From Limanda limanda (lineage: Eukaryota; Chordata; Actinopteri; Pleuronectiformes; Pleuronectidae): 64,000 nt of DNA. Each line of letters starts with the position of its first letter. Position 1 is the first letter of the stretch. The position numbers and the translations under genes are program-made. Below the pieces are notes generated by a model. That model had not been told where the DNA came from, ran no database searches, and saw only the letters and a program-made list of their open reading frames with translations. The DNA lies in assembly GCF_963576545.1 (NCBI RefSeq), contig NC_083645.1:4240001-4304000 (forward strand), read 5' to 3'. Below are positions 12,107 to 25,600 of this stretch, one piece after another.

Positions 12107-12898
12107 GAATCAGAATCAGAATTCTTTTATTTGCCAGGTATGTTTGCACATATAGGAAATTGACTTGGTGTCGTTGGTGCACTGAACATAAAAACAACAA
12201 TATAAGAAAAACAACAATATATAAGAAATAGAATAAAATAAAATAAAATAGATAGAATAGAATAAAGTATATACATATATACAGTAACAGAGTAAAAGAG
12301 TTATGGGCACGTGCTGTGCGAAGGTGCAGAGATTGGTGATAGTGCCAGTAATATATAAGTTATAAATTATAAATTATGTGCAGGGGGGGGGCTGGTGGGG
12401 TAGAGTCAGTGTGATGCAGAGTCAGTGTGGTGCAGGGGGCTTGTTTGTGAGCCCCACTGCCACGGGGAAAAAACTGTTCAGATGGCGAGACGTTTTGGTC
12501 CTGATGGCCCGGAACCTTTTTCCGGAGGGAAGTCTCTGGAACAGGTGGTGACCGGGATGTGAAGGATCAGCAATGATCTTGCCTGCTCTCCTACTGGTCC
12601 TGGAGTGGAACAGGTGTAGGAGAGCCGGCAGTTCACAGCCGATGACCTTCTCAGCTGACCTTATGATCCGCTGCAGTCTGCCCTTGTCCTTGGCAGTGGA
12701 GGCAGCGAACCAGACGGTAATGGATGAGGTGAGGATGGACTCAATGATGGCTGTGTAAAACTCAACCATCACTTTCCGCGGCATGTTGAATTTCCTCAGT
12801 TGCCGCAGGAAGAACATCCTCTGCTGGGCCTTTTTGATGATGGAGGTGATATAGGATGTGTCCTGACGCTCGCATGTTGTCAGCATGCTTGGGATCCT
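12107..12898 (-). mobile_element. 5'-truncated LINE (jockey/L2-like), 3' end
   Basis: The segment is read on the minus strand. It comprises the last part of the LINE protein and a 3' untranslated region, which ends in a short TTCTGATTC-type repeat (complement of GAATCAGAATC at 12107-12124). 5' truncation at about 12898 is usual for target-primed reverse transcription. Near the 3' end is a run of AAAAT units (about 12225-12255). No target duplication could be assigned. Confidence 0.75.
12422..12898 (-). pseudogene. LINE reverse-transcriptase C-terminal region
   Basis: The frame reads TCERQDTSYITSIIKKAQQR, then FFLRQLRKFNMP, EFYTAIIESILTSSITVW, and ends SGKRFRAIRTKTSRHLNSFF followed by PVAVGLTN. 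This is the familiar region after the reverse-transcriptase catalytic core of jockey/L2-type LINE proteins (KKAQQR, FLRQLRKF and LPSGKR blocks). The polymerase active site and the endonuclease lie further upstream and are absent. The frame stays open to about 13033, but the residues upstream of 12898 are not LINE-like and are probably flanking DNA. The fragment has no premature stop, so it is probably a fairly young insertion. I am unsure of the exact clade. Confidence 0.8.
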
Positions 12899-15800
12899 CA
12901 AAAAAAAACAAAAAAAGAGGGCAAATGAAGTAACAGTGTAGTGTTCACTAAAGCAATGGCACAAAATACTTTTGTCTTGGCCACGCTGGTGCATGAGCGG
13001 GGCATGTGCGTCGCCACATGTCTTGCTTTTCATTATGGCAGCTATCAGCTTAGAGTCTCTTCAGTGTGGGCCGTACTGCTCTGCCAGAGAGTCTGGGTCT
13101 CATCTATTTTCTGTGTGTGTGTGTGTGTGTGTGTGGTTCACACAAAAGTAGATTTTGAAAATGATCTTTCACCATAGGTTCAGTGTTTATTTGTCAAATA
13201 TGTCACAAACATAAATATTTGTAACATTACCTGTACCCAGTGCTGCAGACGCAGGAGATCAGCAGTGCAGCCATCACATGCAATACACGCATCCCAGTGG
13301 GGCCCCAGTTGAAAAGTCGATCTTTTCTGTGTGACGAATTATAGCATAATTACGAATATCTTGTATAGATCTTGTATCTGATGCTTTACATTATTTAACT
13401 TGTTAGTTTACAAGTTAAACTATGCATCATACATGTGCAAAATCCTGTTACATTATTCTTCCTTGTTGCAACAAATTTTTGCCTTTTTCCTTCAGCTTGT
13501 AAAAAATGTGTACCAATGTGCATGGAGTGCAATTTGTTCTAAATGCCACTTGTATTTGCGACAGTGTGACACCATCTACCTGTCAGGGGAGCCCCAGTGA
13601 AGCAGACAGCAGTTCTTCCATCGTGTTTCTGTAAAGGGCACTGGCAGCTTTGCAGCCATTTTTAAGGTGGGATATTTTCTCGTGTGTTACTTAATTAGCT
13701 ACTTTGCAAGGTAATAAAAGAGAAGATTTTCTCTGCAGAGGAAGCTTGCGGTTGCACTGACCATCTGTGTGTGCAACAACTAGAGATTTGTTGGTCAAAG
13801 ACACAAGTGGCTTCTTCTGCCTAAAGATACAAATAAACTTACAATTGCTGCTATAATTAAAATAAAACTTTGGGGGAATTGGTAGCTTAAAAATGACTCA
13901 AGGAATGAGTAGGTCCTCCCATATCCCACATCTAGATATGAAATACAGAAAAAATAGAACAGTGACTAACGGGACAATTGGAGAATGATGTCTAACCCAG
14001 AGTCTTATTTATCATTCTTTGCCCAGCCCAACTCCCTTATTGACATTCTGTGCATCCAGCCCCTGTTTCCCATATCCTCCCCACTGTTTACATCCAGCTC
14101 CTGTGGAAATGTGTGGAAAGCCATCTGTGTTTCACTTGCAGGCGTGTGAGAGAGATGTGTGTGTGTGTGTCCAGTATCTGCCATGTACCACTTACACAAA
14201 GTGCAGCGAGAGGTAATCTTATCATTGAGGCACACACACACAGAGTGATATATTGGACTACCATCCTGCTATCAGTAGGGGTATCATCAGACCAGACCAA
14301 CTACGGTGAATACATCACCACATCTTTATTGTTTCTCCTACTTCTGCTGCAGACATTCATGTTCCCAGCAAGATTAATTTACAGCAGCTTTACTGGTGAA
14401 ATTAAATGAAACTCCCTAAATGTACAGAACTTTCAGTTTGCAATGGGATATAATACAGCCACACAACTTTGAACACCTTTATGCCACTACTAGGGCTACT
14501 ACTAATATTAATTTTAACTCTCTATCCATCTCTGTGTCATATTTCATTTTAATAATAGATCCACTGTTTAGTATTGTGAATGTCAAAACATAAAAAGTGA
14601 ACATCACAACTCTGACGGTAAATCATGATATATTCCTATATCTTACCCGGTCCAACTGACAGGACAAAACTTGTCAGAAATTCAATTTAAAACTATGTAC
14701 AGATTAATTTAAAAATCAGTAGTGTGGTTCTAAAAGCAAAAAGCATAGGTGTGGACTCATAGTTTGGCCTTTTCATGTTTAAAATTGTGTTGTAAACTTT
14801 TCTGGTAAGAAATAGTTGAGGGCTCAAAACATCAACAAAAAATAGCCATGGCACCTTGATAATCTACCAACTGTTATTACCTGTTATGAGTTATGTTAAG
14901 TCCATATTTTGGCTTTTGCCAACACTAGATGGCTCCGTTGCAAAAGGGGAAGCTGAATATATTTTATGCTAATTCATTGGTCCGATTATATTTTTCCAAT
15001 TAGTAGTATACCACGTATAATGCACAACTCCCTGCACCCAGAGGCATGACGCTTTATACAGTTTAACATTTTTATTCATTCTTTGACAGTTTTGTCTTCT
15101 CCTGATTATTTCTTCTTGATTATCACCACAAGGCTTGAAAATAACATGTGCAATAAATTAGCTTATGCTTGTTTGTTTATTGACACAGAGCCGTTACTGT
15201 GTTGGAGTTTTTAAAAATCTTTAAATTGTCAGCCAAGCTTATAACCACCCGACCAGCACCTCACATTTATTAAGCAGAGGGTTTAATTTTGTAGATCGAT
15301 AACTCTAAAAAATAAATGTACATAGCAGCTGATGTAACCGGGCAAACAGCATTGATTGTTTCCTTGATTTTTATGGCAACTGGGCAAAGGGAGAAAGTTA
15401 CGCAACGCACATTGTATATCATCGCTGGAAAAGGATATTGCTCTGAGGTGAAGGCGAGGCCTTTACGACTTTACACCTAAAGAAAGTCTTGCAACAGATG
15501 TGACAAAGATAAAAAGTGACAACTTTCCTTCCTTCCACTTCCCTGTTCTGAACTTTCTTATTTAGTTTCTGTCAGTGAAACATGACAGGAAGTTGACAAA
15601 GGTTGCTGACTGACGTTACCTTGAAGCATAAAATGTCCACACAGGGTTTCATCAGCTCCTGAGGATGAGGACTGTGATCAAAAAGACAAGTTGTAACTGT
15701 AAATGTACACACATAATGAATAACACAAGGCAAGTGATGTACTGTTTATATAAATGTTGTTTCTCATTGTGTAAATAATCTTAAAAAACACGTCAAGTTG

Positions 15801-16515
15801 TCTTCGTCCACATGGCCATGACCTAGAGTCGGTTCCAGCTCAATAATGTCTGTAATTGTATGTGAATCTAGAATAATGACTTTGAGCACGTGTGTATACC
15901 TGGTTTGCGATTGCTCACCCCTGCATTTGTTTATGCAGTGAGTTTTTGGTGTATCAAACCAGTGTCTATAGGTCAGCTTGGTTAATAAAAGGCCAACATC
16001 CGTGTCACAATATGCCATCTGAGAGAGAGGGTAAGGAAGAAATATTTCGTATGAGTTTTCAGCTCTCTGTAAAAGCACAAGCAATTGTGTGATTGTGCAG
16101 CTGGCTCCCAATTTGAGCATCTGTAAATCAGGGGAGACCAATCTTTTCCTATATAGAGCCATTTCTGTTTTCTAAGATCCTTTGCTGACCATATAATATA
16201 ATTGGATTCACATGAGCTGCCCTCGACATGCACTGAACTCCTTTTAAAAACGTGGAGTAATGTCTAAATGAGCCCATGTGAAAATACAGACGGAAATGAT
16301 GCGGAGGATTCAACAAGAGCAAGTGGGCACATTGATGAAATCAGTTTCTTATATGTGACTGTAGCAAAACTGGAAAAAAATACTAAACTAAACGGAAGGA
16401 ATGCAAATCTCTCAGGATGAAAAAAAGGAGTCCTACATGTAGATGCCAGGAAGTTGTTAACTTAGAAAACAACATTCTGGTGATACAAGCCCATATCAGT
16501 ATTTATGTGCTGTAT
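12899..16515. other. Non-coding stretch
   Basis: AT-rich DNA with a short (GT)n tract at about 13110-13134 and a smaller one near 14157. I see no genes, RNA genes or bounded mobile elements. Confidence 0.5.
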
Positions 16516-16695
16516 CAGAGGGTTGGTGGTTTGATGCCCAGCACTTCCTGTCGACATACTGAAGTGTCCTTGGGCAAGATGCTGAACTCTCTGACGGCTG
16601 TGAATGGTATTTGTTTGTGAAGTACTGTGTGAGTGGGTTAATGCAATTTGTATGTAAAGCGCTTGTAGTGGTCGTTAAAACTAGAAACATTTTAT
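16516..16695 (+). repeat. SINE fragment (tRNA-headed family)
   Basis: It contains a degraded B-box region (GGTTGGTGGTTTGATGCCC), the body segment GAAGTGTCCTTGGGCAAGAT and a tail with AAAGCGCTTGTAGTGGTC then a TA-rich end. The same order is seen in the better preserved SINE at 55853-56116. The A-box part of the head is degraded or missing. Confidence 0.75.
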
Positions 16696-17014
16696 ATATA
16701 TTCAGTTGATTTACAATTTATATATGTGTCTTATAATCTGCATCTGTAAGACGCAGATTTCCTTATATTGTGGTGTTTACGGATGCAATAGGAAGGTTAA
16801 TTAGTGTGAACTCAAGTCATTTGTGATTAGGTTTCAGTGGAGGAGATGCCAGCAGTGTTAATAGACATGTCTGGATGTTTGTGAAGAAGATTACACATTA
16901 TTTGTGAATTGGTGATCTGTAACTGTCTACAATGTCCTTGTAAGAAAACGTAAGAATTCAGAAATATAAAAAAGAAGTTATGAATTTCCCTCATTTACAT
17001 CTTTGCTCATTGAA

Positions 17015-17385
17015 GGGATAGTTCATTGAAAATTAAAATTCACTCATTATTTACCCACCACTATGATAATGGAGGGGTGGGTGAAATGTTTGAGACCGCA
17101 AAAGACTTAAAGTTTTAGGGCATTGCAGCCAAATCAGATATCGCTAAAATAAATGGTGACTACATCTTCAAATGTAAAAACACTAAAGAAAAAACCATAA
17201 ATGTCTCCATACTGCTTCTGTGGTGTCATTCAAGTGTCCTTGAAGCACTGACATTCATATTAGACTTGAAACAGCATAACTAACATCATGTTTTGAGCCA
17301 AAATAAAGAGATAAAGTGGTCACCATTTACTTCACACACCCCTCCATCAGCATACTGGTGAGTAGATAACGACTGAATTAATAAT
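17015..17385. repeat. Fragment of a dispersed DNA-transposon-like repeat
   Basis: It begins AAGGGATAGTTCATTGAAAA and CACTCATTATTTACCCACCA and ends near CTGGTGAGTAGATAACGAC. From memory, AGGGATAGTTCAC-type sequences mark a common fish non-autonomous DNA element. The expected mirror end (GAACTATCCCTT) is missing, so this copy is truncated on the right. Confidence 0.5.
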
Positions 17386-19779
17386 AGATACAAAATACAA
17401 CTATAAAGATAGTATTAAAAGTTTCTTACATATTTTTACATTTACACTTGCCAAGTATATCTTTATCTCTCCTGTTCATGAAACACAAGTTATGCTTTGC
17501 TGACACTTTGCCCCACAGCTTGAATGAAAGCAACCATTTATCAATAGTAAAGACAATAACTGAATTTCAAGGTCAGACTTTTGTATGGATCTACTACAGT
17601 GTGGAAATGTTTTTAATGAGGTTTGGAAAATGCAGTGTGTTTTCAGTGCATATGATTATGAAGGGTTAAGTTGGGCCAAAGCTCAGCTCTATCTCATTCA
17701 GCACAGTTTCTTTCACACCGTTGAGGACTTTCACACAACTCTACAATCGTTCTCCCTCAGATATTCTCTCACACCAATTGAATCATTTTAAAATCCATCA
17801 TTTTGTCTGTCTGTGGTGATCACCCTGCCACAGGATCAGCACAGTCTCCAAATTCTGCACATTTTACCAACAGCAGCGATGACTTTATCATTGTGAACTC
17901 ACACTGTTAAAACATTAAGATTTTCAGTCCAAACGTGGTTTCCTATGGACAATAACAACCTTTTTCTCAAAAATTTAACATCATTTACAGTGAACATCAT
18001 TTACATGCGTGTCAAGCACCATAGTCGCAGTTTACCACAGAGATGTGACTTATGTCTAGCAACCAAAGAAACTGAGAAAGGGTGAGCCACAGCAACTAGT
18101 AGTATGATAGAGCCTAATTAAATAGATAAGAAAAGTTTACGATGGTCCAGATACAAAAAAGAAAATTAGCATTCCGAAGAAGGACTACAATCTATGGATA
18201 TTGAGTTTCCCCTTAAACTAAACTAAGATGCTGCAAACATGTATGTGGAAATAAAATAATGAGTATGTAATATAAAAATCAATCCCATCCAGATCAGTCC
18301 AGCTACAGTAACAGAGCAGACTGCTAAATGCAGTAGTTAAAGGTTATTGATATGCAGCAGAGTAGGCTGACATTTACTCTGTGCCCTTGCTGTCACAGCG
18401 CCTGTTTGGCCTTTTACACCACAAGTTATGTAAAACAAAAAGTGATTTCCTCCAGAAAACATCCTCGGCCAGGCCCAGGCACAGCACCTCACACTGAGCT
18501 CATAACAGCAGATCTCTTGCTTCATTTGTATTCACCAAAGCACAGAAAGTAACAGTGAGGCTTCAGACCACTACCTGCTCCTTTCAGTGCTGCGATGAAT
18601 GCGCACACCTCACTACAATCTGCCAAAAGCCTCTGTTTTGTGGTGATGTGCAACAAGTGGTCAGAGATCAACCCAAACACACACACACACACAACACTTT
18701 TTCTCCGTTGTACAGGAGAGTACAAAAGCCATCCCCGCTTCCATTCTGTCAGCAGGCTGCTTTGAAAGTAACTGCCGGCTGTAACGTCAATATCTATTAT
18801 GAGGATGGAACAAAGTCAGATGAAGTGAGATAGACGCTAATGTTCGGAGGTGGCTCCTGAATGGAAGATTATTACAGTGGAACGTTGCATATCATCTGCT
18901 TATCGGGCCACGTAGACTTTGCCAGGAGACATTTCTAACACAATAACAGAAGATGTCATCTATCATCCAGCTGGCTGATGTTTCTATTGGCAACATGCTT
19001 CTGAAAAACACTGACTCTGAGGCTGTTTGGGGAGCAATACTGAGGATTAGATCATGAATTTACCAAGCAGAGGGGAAGTAAAAACCCCAGTTGCTGCATA
19101 TAGTTAAAGGATTCTGGTATTTCAGACCAGGCCCTATTTATTTTTTTTAATGTGGGTGTATGTGGGGCGTCCAGCAGATCACCTCCACTATAAAGTGGGA
19201 CAGCGGTGACTCCAATGTAATCTTATGGGGCAACTGTAGCCTCTATTTTTTTAACTCATAAACTCAAATTGTTTAAATGCGTTGGAAACCTCTTCCTGTT
19301 TACTTTGAGCATGTGGAAGAATGTCTCCTGCACTGCTCAGTTGATTGGAGGAGAAAATCTTCATGACATGCTCACAAAGTGTTGTGTACTGTCCAAGGGA
19401 TTGTCTGTGGACACATCAAGAGCACCAATATCGGTCATTGACATGTCCCTTTCTTGCTCTATGGGCACGCACCCACAGGAACATCACCAGTTTCCAGAGC
19501 AACCCAACCATGTAGCAGCTAGTCATCCCTCCGCTGCTTGTTGACATTTGTAGGAGCTCTTTGTCCTTGTAGCCATTGACATATTCAGCCATAAGAGTGG
19601 CCCACTCTTTCACTCATGTTTCTACCTCACTGTCCGACATCAACTCAAGCCTCATGAGACTTGAGGAATGAGACTTCTCGTTGCCAGAGTCTTAGAAAAG
19701 ACCCATAATTAAGATTACTGACATTTAGTGGTGAGAAAAATAAACATTATTGGACATTTTATGGACTGTCAAAGTTAAG
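17386..19779. other. Non-coding stretch
   Basis: I found no gene, RNA gene or bounded element. Open frames here (for example 18555-18833 and 19269-19544) lack recognisable domains. Confidence 0.5.
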
Positions 19780-20098
19780 ATTCATTTATTTATCCCAAAC
19801 ACATGCACAGACATGCACAAGCACTTGTAGGGAAATTTAATCTTCGCTTTTAACCCATCTGGTGCAGGACACACAGAGCAGTGAGCAGCCATGTACGGCG
19901 CCCGGGGAGCAGATGTTGGGGGAGTAAGGTGCCTTGCTCAGGGGCACTAGACAGGGTAGGGAGAATCCTCTCTGATTTTTGGACAGATCGATCCAGGTTC
20001 GTCTTTTTGCTGATTCTGATTGAGTCGAACCAGAGACGAACCAGAGACCTTTTCAGCCCATAGTCCAAGTTTCTGCCACTAGTCCACCGCCTCCCCAT
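19780..20098 (-). repeat. tRNA-derived SINE, a second family
   Basis: Read on the minus strand, the head starts near 20098 with GGGGAGGCGGTGGACTAGTG, which includes an A-box-like segment. A canonical B-box, GGTTCGACTC, lies at 20031-20022. The body continues to a tail rich in ATTTATTT near 19780. The head differs from the SINE at 55.9 kb, so this is a separate family. It is not a functional tRNA gene: it has no cloverleaf with an anticodon arm and it continues into a long unrelated body. Confidence 0.75.
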
Positions 20099-21082
20099 AG
20101 GATAACATTGTTGCTAAAATAGAGCCGATCTACTTGAACAATTCTAAAAGTATTTGTAAGTTCCATTTACACACCCTCATTTATAAATACCAGAATTCCC
20201 TTTTGTGGTTAAAGGGCCAGATTAAAGGGATGTTTCCGCCAAATTAATAAAAGCACATTTGTTTACTTGACCATTCTGTATAAATTAGTTTTGTATTCTT
20301 CGCTCAATATCCAAAATCATTTTCTAAGATCTCTTTTGCTGCCTGTTTAAAATAATTATTGGTCTGTTGTTGTTTTAAAATATTTGCTAAAAATGCTATT
20401 TATTCAAGCTAGTAAAGGAATAAGTGATTGTGTTGGTAGATAGAGTTGTATAATTTGTTGTTAAGCGTTGGATGCAAAGATCAATGTTAATATCATATGT
20501 GTGTGTTACATTTGGAGCTAGAGCGCAACTAATTTAGGTTAGTGTGAAGACTGGAGGTATTGGGTAAAGCTGGCCTTGCTCCGTCTTAAGCTAAAGCTCT
20601 ACTAGAAAATTCCCTGTAAATCTGAAATCTGTTCTTTTTCATTTTTCTTTCTTTTCGGGATTCACACATAATTCTCAGATAAGATCTATGCTAATGTTGA
20701 GAATGCTCAATCCTTGATCCATACCCCAATCCAGATCTGTACCAAAATTGAATGGGTTCTTCCCAGACTCTTACTACATTCTTCGTTATTTGGTAATCTG
20801 TCCTGTAGAGTTTGCTTAATGCAGCTAACCTATAGACAAACAAACTCAGATGAAAACATTACTTCCTTGGTGGAGGTAATTAGACACTTTTTGAAGGTCT
20901 GAAGTAGTCACGCTGTTCGCACTGCTTGTGGTTTTTAGGCTATGCTATCTTTGGGCAGGAACACCATACTAGCACCCAGATGTGAGCGTGGTATTGATTG
21001 TGTTTCCTTTCCAGTATGTTCCAGGGTAGCACAGAGATTTAAAAAAAGTATGAAGTGGAGAGAAACATGATGAGGTGGCACC
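20099..21082. other. Non-coding stretch with a dispersed-repeat fragment
   Basis: Sequence at about 20695-20882, including GTACCAAAATTGAATGGGTT and GATGAAAACATTACTTCCTT followed by GGTGGAGGTAA, matches a dispersed fish repeat I know by pattern only. Related pieces appear near 33085-33190 and 50745-51060. I see nothing else. Confidence 0.45.
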
Positions 21083-21090
21083 GTTTAAAG

Positions 21091-22609
21091 CAGGGGTCTC
21101 AAACTCAAATTACCTGGGGGCCGCTGGAGGCAGTATCTGGGTGAGGCTGGGCCGCATCAGGTATTCCACAAAAAAAAAAACTTTGCTAAAAAAATCCAAA
21201 CTTCTCTAATGTCATTACTAACTGTTATTTAACTTCAATGGGTTTTTCTGAACATGAATAGAATATTGAAGAACACGAACGGTTCTTGTAAACATGGCTT
21301 CTCTTGCCTACTTCTTGCTGCCAGAGACCTGGCAGCGCTTCCTCTCACATAACTGAGCCACATTTGGCTTGAGGGAGGAAGCAGTTGAGACCCTCAGTAT
21401 GGCTTGAAGATGATCATCAGTAAGCCTGGACCTGTACCTGGACTTATTGAAGTTCAAGGTGGGGAAGAGCTTTTCACACAAATATGTGCTCCAAAAAAGG
21501 CACATGGTCCGCTTGAACATTCGGGAAAGCTCAAGGAAGCTGGGGTTCAATTCTCACAAAAATTGCCCAAGCTTGTCTTCCTTTCCACTCACCTCCCTGA
21601 ACTTGGCTTTGAGGTCAGAGTTGCACTGCAGGCCAATGAGCTCCATTTGAAGCACAGAAGGGGCATCTTGCACATCAAAGGAGAAGGGATCCGCAAAATT
21701 TTTGTAAAAGTCGCTCTGTGCGTCTTGAAGTCTGCAAATCTATGATCAAATTCCTCCTGTAGCCTCACATTTTTCTATACATGTTTGTGCTTACTTTGTG
21801 CCGGCGTGTTGGCTTGCCTGCGTTCTGGGACTTATTTGAGCAGATCCGGTACCTCTCGTATCGAAAAAAATATGAATATTAAAAAAAGTTTAAGAAATGA
21901 TTAAAATAAAATATAACAATATAATGTAATCACTAGAAAATTACGGAGCCCCTGTTGACATTGGTGGATTAAATACTAATTTGTGGCCACGCAACAACAA
22001 GATAATCTAATAAATTATATATAAAGCTTTCTTAACAATAGCATCACAATTTCATAAAATAATAACAAATGCAGACTTCTAAGATGAACCAAAATAACTA
22101 GCACATCGTCATGTACAGTCCGTGGCTTGGTGCGTAAATGTCACCACCAGAGGATGAGGGAACCTCATCCCGTTCCGGGACCTGTGCTCGTCGTACCTGC
22201 GCTGTGATATGTACTTAGCGTTCCGGCACCTTGTGATTTATAAATGAAGCACTGGATACATCATGACCTGCGCGAAAGAGGGCAGAAAACTATGAATTTC
22301 ACCCTCCTGCACCGCACATCCAAAGCCACTCTTTTCTCTCCCGGCTCTCTCTCTCACTCACTCTCACACGTACACACACACACACGACTCCGCCCCCCAT
22401 GTCACTCACTTGCATGCTGCGTTCACTGGTCAGGAACACAGTAGGAAACCAGAATATCATAACATTGTCCCACACAGCAGCTAACAGCGGAGCTGCTACA
22501 ATGTTTGTGCGGGCCGCACTAACATTAAATTTTCATATTAAGGTGGGGGCCACAAAATATCGTCCCGCGGGCCGCAATTGGCCCGCGGGCCGCGAGTTTG
22601 AGACCCCTG
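21091..22609 (-). mobile_element. hAT element with 16-bp inverted repeats and 8-bp target duplication
   Basis: The terminal inverted repeats are CAGGGGTCTCAAACTC at 21091-21106 and its exact complement at 22594-22609. The 8-bp duplication GTTTAAAG flanks them (21083-21090 and 22610-22617). The element is 1519 bp and keeps only the end of its transposase gene, so it is a deletion derivative. The sequences next to both ends are rich in GGCCGC/GCGGGCC. Confidence 0.95.
21308..21770 (-). pseudogene. hAT transposase C-terminus (GTF2IRD2/Charlie-like)
   Basis: The frame 21550-21308 reads YLCEKLFPTLNFNKSRYRSR, then LTDDHLQAILRVSTASSLKP, and ends NVAQLCERKRCQVSGSKK. This is the C-terminal hAT dimerisation region of the transposase group that also gave rise to human GTF2IRD2. 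Further upstream, family-like residues (DAPSVLQMELIGLQCNSDLK, KFREVSGKEDKLGQF) occur in shifted frames with a stop between QF and the ELNPSF segment, so at least one frameshift and one stop break the gene. The RNase-H-like catalytic core and the N-terminal zinc finger are missing. It cannot be active. Confidence 0.88.
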
Positions 22610-22617
22610 GTTTAAAG

Positions 22618-25600
22618 CGATAAGAGCAGCACCTGCATCCGCTGCCAGGTTTAGGAACGAGGTTGACCTGGAGTCTGAGAGAGGGGAGATAAACAGGCGG
22701 TAACACACACAGAAAGCCTTGCTGAGGACCACCTACACACTGAGAGCAAACACATCCAGCCATGTGTGCTCATACACAAAGCAGACAGAATGTGGAAGGA
22801 AGCTGCCAGGAGTCAGCCCTCGCTGGGCTCTCAGATCTGTAACAGTGCTGTGATCCTTCAGAGCCACCATGGGTTTGGGTCAGCCCGTACACTAATTACA
22901 AAGTAAGCCCAAACAAGCTTTGACAACAGCCCTATTTGAATTATGCTTTGATGATGGAGAGGTACAGAAAAAAGGTTGTAATTGCTTGAATATAGCTGCT
23001 TTCGGACATGCACTGAACTGTAAAACCTTCAGAACCATAGTAAAAACGCCTGATAATGTCCGAGTGTGAGAATACAGCAGGAGATTCTCCTGAGGTTTCA
23101 CCCGAAGTCAGTGCGATTGATGATGTTTCTAAGTCAAAGAACACAAATATTTTAGGATTAAAAGTTGCCATACACACACAAAAAGTCTACTTCTTTTCGT
23201 CTTTCTCATGTCTACTTAGAAAGACGAGATTCCAGAGCATTTGGCGACAAGGTCCAGTTACAGTGTGATGGCTCATAACAAAAATATGTGATTTCTACAT
23301 CAGAATATATAAATCTATCCAGAGAATCTCCTGCTGCTGTTACCGTTTTTTGTCTGACAACGGCCAATGTATATAACGGGTTTGTATTTATATAGCACTC
23401 AGAGCACTTTACAGTTAAGTTTTCCATTCATCCATTCACACACACACACATTCATACAGTGCATCTATTTTTAATTGTTTTGTCTTTTGAGTGTCTATTT
23501 TTCCCCCTCTTTATGAAGAGTGTTTTCAGTTTAATTATTACCTCCAGGTGTTTCATGTATATCCTTGCGTTTATGTTTGTATATGAGTTGTTTCGGTGTC
23601 ACATGTTTTCCCACTCCCTGTGTTCTGTTTCAGGTTTCCTCTGCATTTTCTCTTCTCTTCTCGTCTCGTAAGCTTCTAGTGTGTGCTTTTAATTTTTTTC
23701 AGTTTTGGCTTTTTGAGATTCTCTGTTTTTCGCCTGTTAAAGACCTTTATCATTAAAAGGACACTTTGTTTAAAACTCTGCTTCAGGGTCCACCTGCTTA
23801 ATCAAACCTGATAATATTAGAAACAATCTTTTTTTCTATGAGGGACAATTCAAGGTTGAGCATTTTGCTCAAGGACACCTCAGCATGCAGATGGAGAAGA
23901 CTGGGATCGAACTTTCAACCTTCTGCTTGAAGTATGACCGCTCTACTCCTCAGCCACAGCCGCCCAAGACTACTTTCTACCAAGACCATTGTGTTTTTGG
24001 ACCAGCAATTTTGTTGCTGTTTAGTCAAACAACTTACAAAAGGTTACAAGCCTCTAATACCTGTTTATTGATGGTGCACTGTGTGATTGCCATTTACCTT
24101 TTTTGCTGTTGAGTTTTTACCGGACATATATTTTTATATATTCAGTCTTAGGTGTGGTTTTATTGATTGTTGCTTTTTCTGAACAGGCTGGTATTGTTTC
24201 ACTGTCACTGAATCAGTGTTCCCGATGGACAGTGTAGTATATTAGTACATTTTAAAAAGTTTTTGAACCAAAATATGACTGAAATTTTGCAAAGAATGTA
24301 GTTCTACCACAGCTCCAACAACTGATGTATGGTTATGATATTTATTGGGAAACTAAATCAGACAGATTTCAAGAGTTGGCACCGTTAACTGATTGGATAT
24401 AAACTCCTGTCTTCTACCTTGACATCCAAACCAAACCAGTTAAAAAATAGCAGTAAAGTCAGCCACATACAGGGATACTACAAGAACTGTGATTGGGATT
24501 GTTTGTGAGGGTCCAATGCCTGTAGTTTTTTTCGATGGAGCTATCCATATGAGTCATATTGAAAAAGCCTCCGAAAGTTTATATTTTTCTATCTATCAGT
24601 GAATGAAAAACAGCAGGACCTGAATACAGCGATTGCAAAGCAATATTCTCCTACTGACAGTCAAGGCAAACCCTCCCACAGCCTCTCTGTCATACTGAGA
24701 ATGAAATAATGTAAACACTGTGGGCACTACTTTAATCAAGTGTAAATTTTACACAACTTTCTGCTTTTTCATTTGCGTCATCATAATTATTCTGGATACC
24801 AGGTACAATAAGTTCACATTTAATTTCTTTATTTTTCCACCTACATGTACTTTTATGTCAACCTCCTCTACAAGGCCTTGAGCGTTGGCTGTAATGAATT
24901 GTGCTGAAGAACCAATTTAATTTCATATGTTATGTTCTTACAACTCAATGTCTACAGAGTTGTCAGCAGTTCATTCTCTGCAGAGGTTATGTAGTGGTCT
25001 AAATTCAATGCAATTTGTATCTGTTTGTAAGTGTATGGGCAATGGAAATCGCTGTGCACACTTTCATTTAATACACAACCCTTGACATGTTTTTGTTGAA
25101 GGAAATATTAATGTTATGGAGGTTTTCTGGAGGCTGGTGAAAAGAAAACCCAGGCAGCAGTTGATGTCTTACTTACAATATTTCAATGTAGACTTAACAA
25201 TATACAAATGCTAACAGAGTAACATGAACAATTGTCACCCCCCAAGTCTGAAAATGTCTCCCACAGCATCCCCATATGTCTTCTTCTACTTGCTTCACCC
25301 TATATCACCCAACCGTACCCTATTCTCCGAATGGCGTACGGATAAAGTTTAACATACACTAAATACATAATATATAGTGGCATATACAGTAATTTGTGAT
25401 GGTCAAAAATTCCTCAACAATTATTAAAAAATAACTTTGTGTCTGGTGGTCTTTCATTGTTTAAGAATATACATTTCTCTGTTTCTCACCTTACAATATA
25501 GCCACTGAGTCAACACTGAGAGCAGCCACTGTCTTACCATCAGCTTTGGAGTTACTGGCTCAGCTGTGCACCGTTCTGTCAGACATGACTGATGCTGTGG

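Noticed and set aside
12899..13033. Upstream extension of the LINE protein frame
   Set aside because: Residues are not LINE-like and follow an A-rich junction. The frame is open by chance beyond the truncation point.
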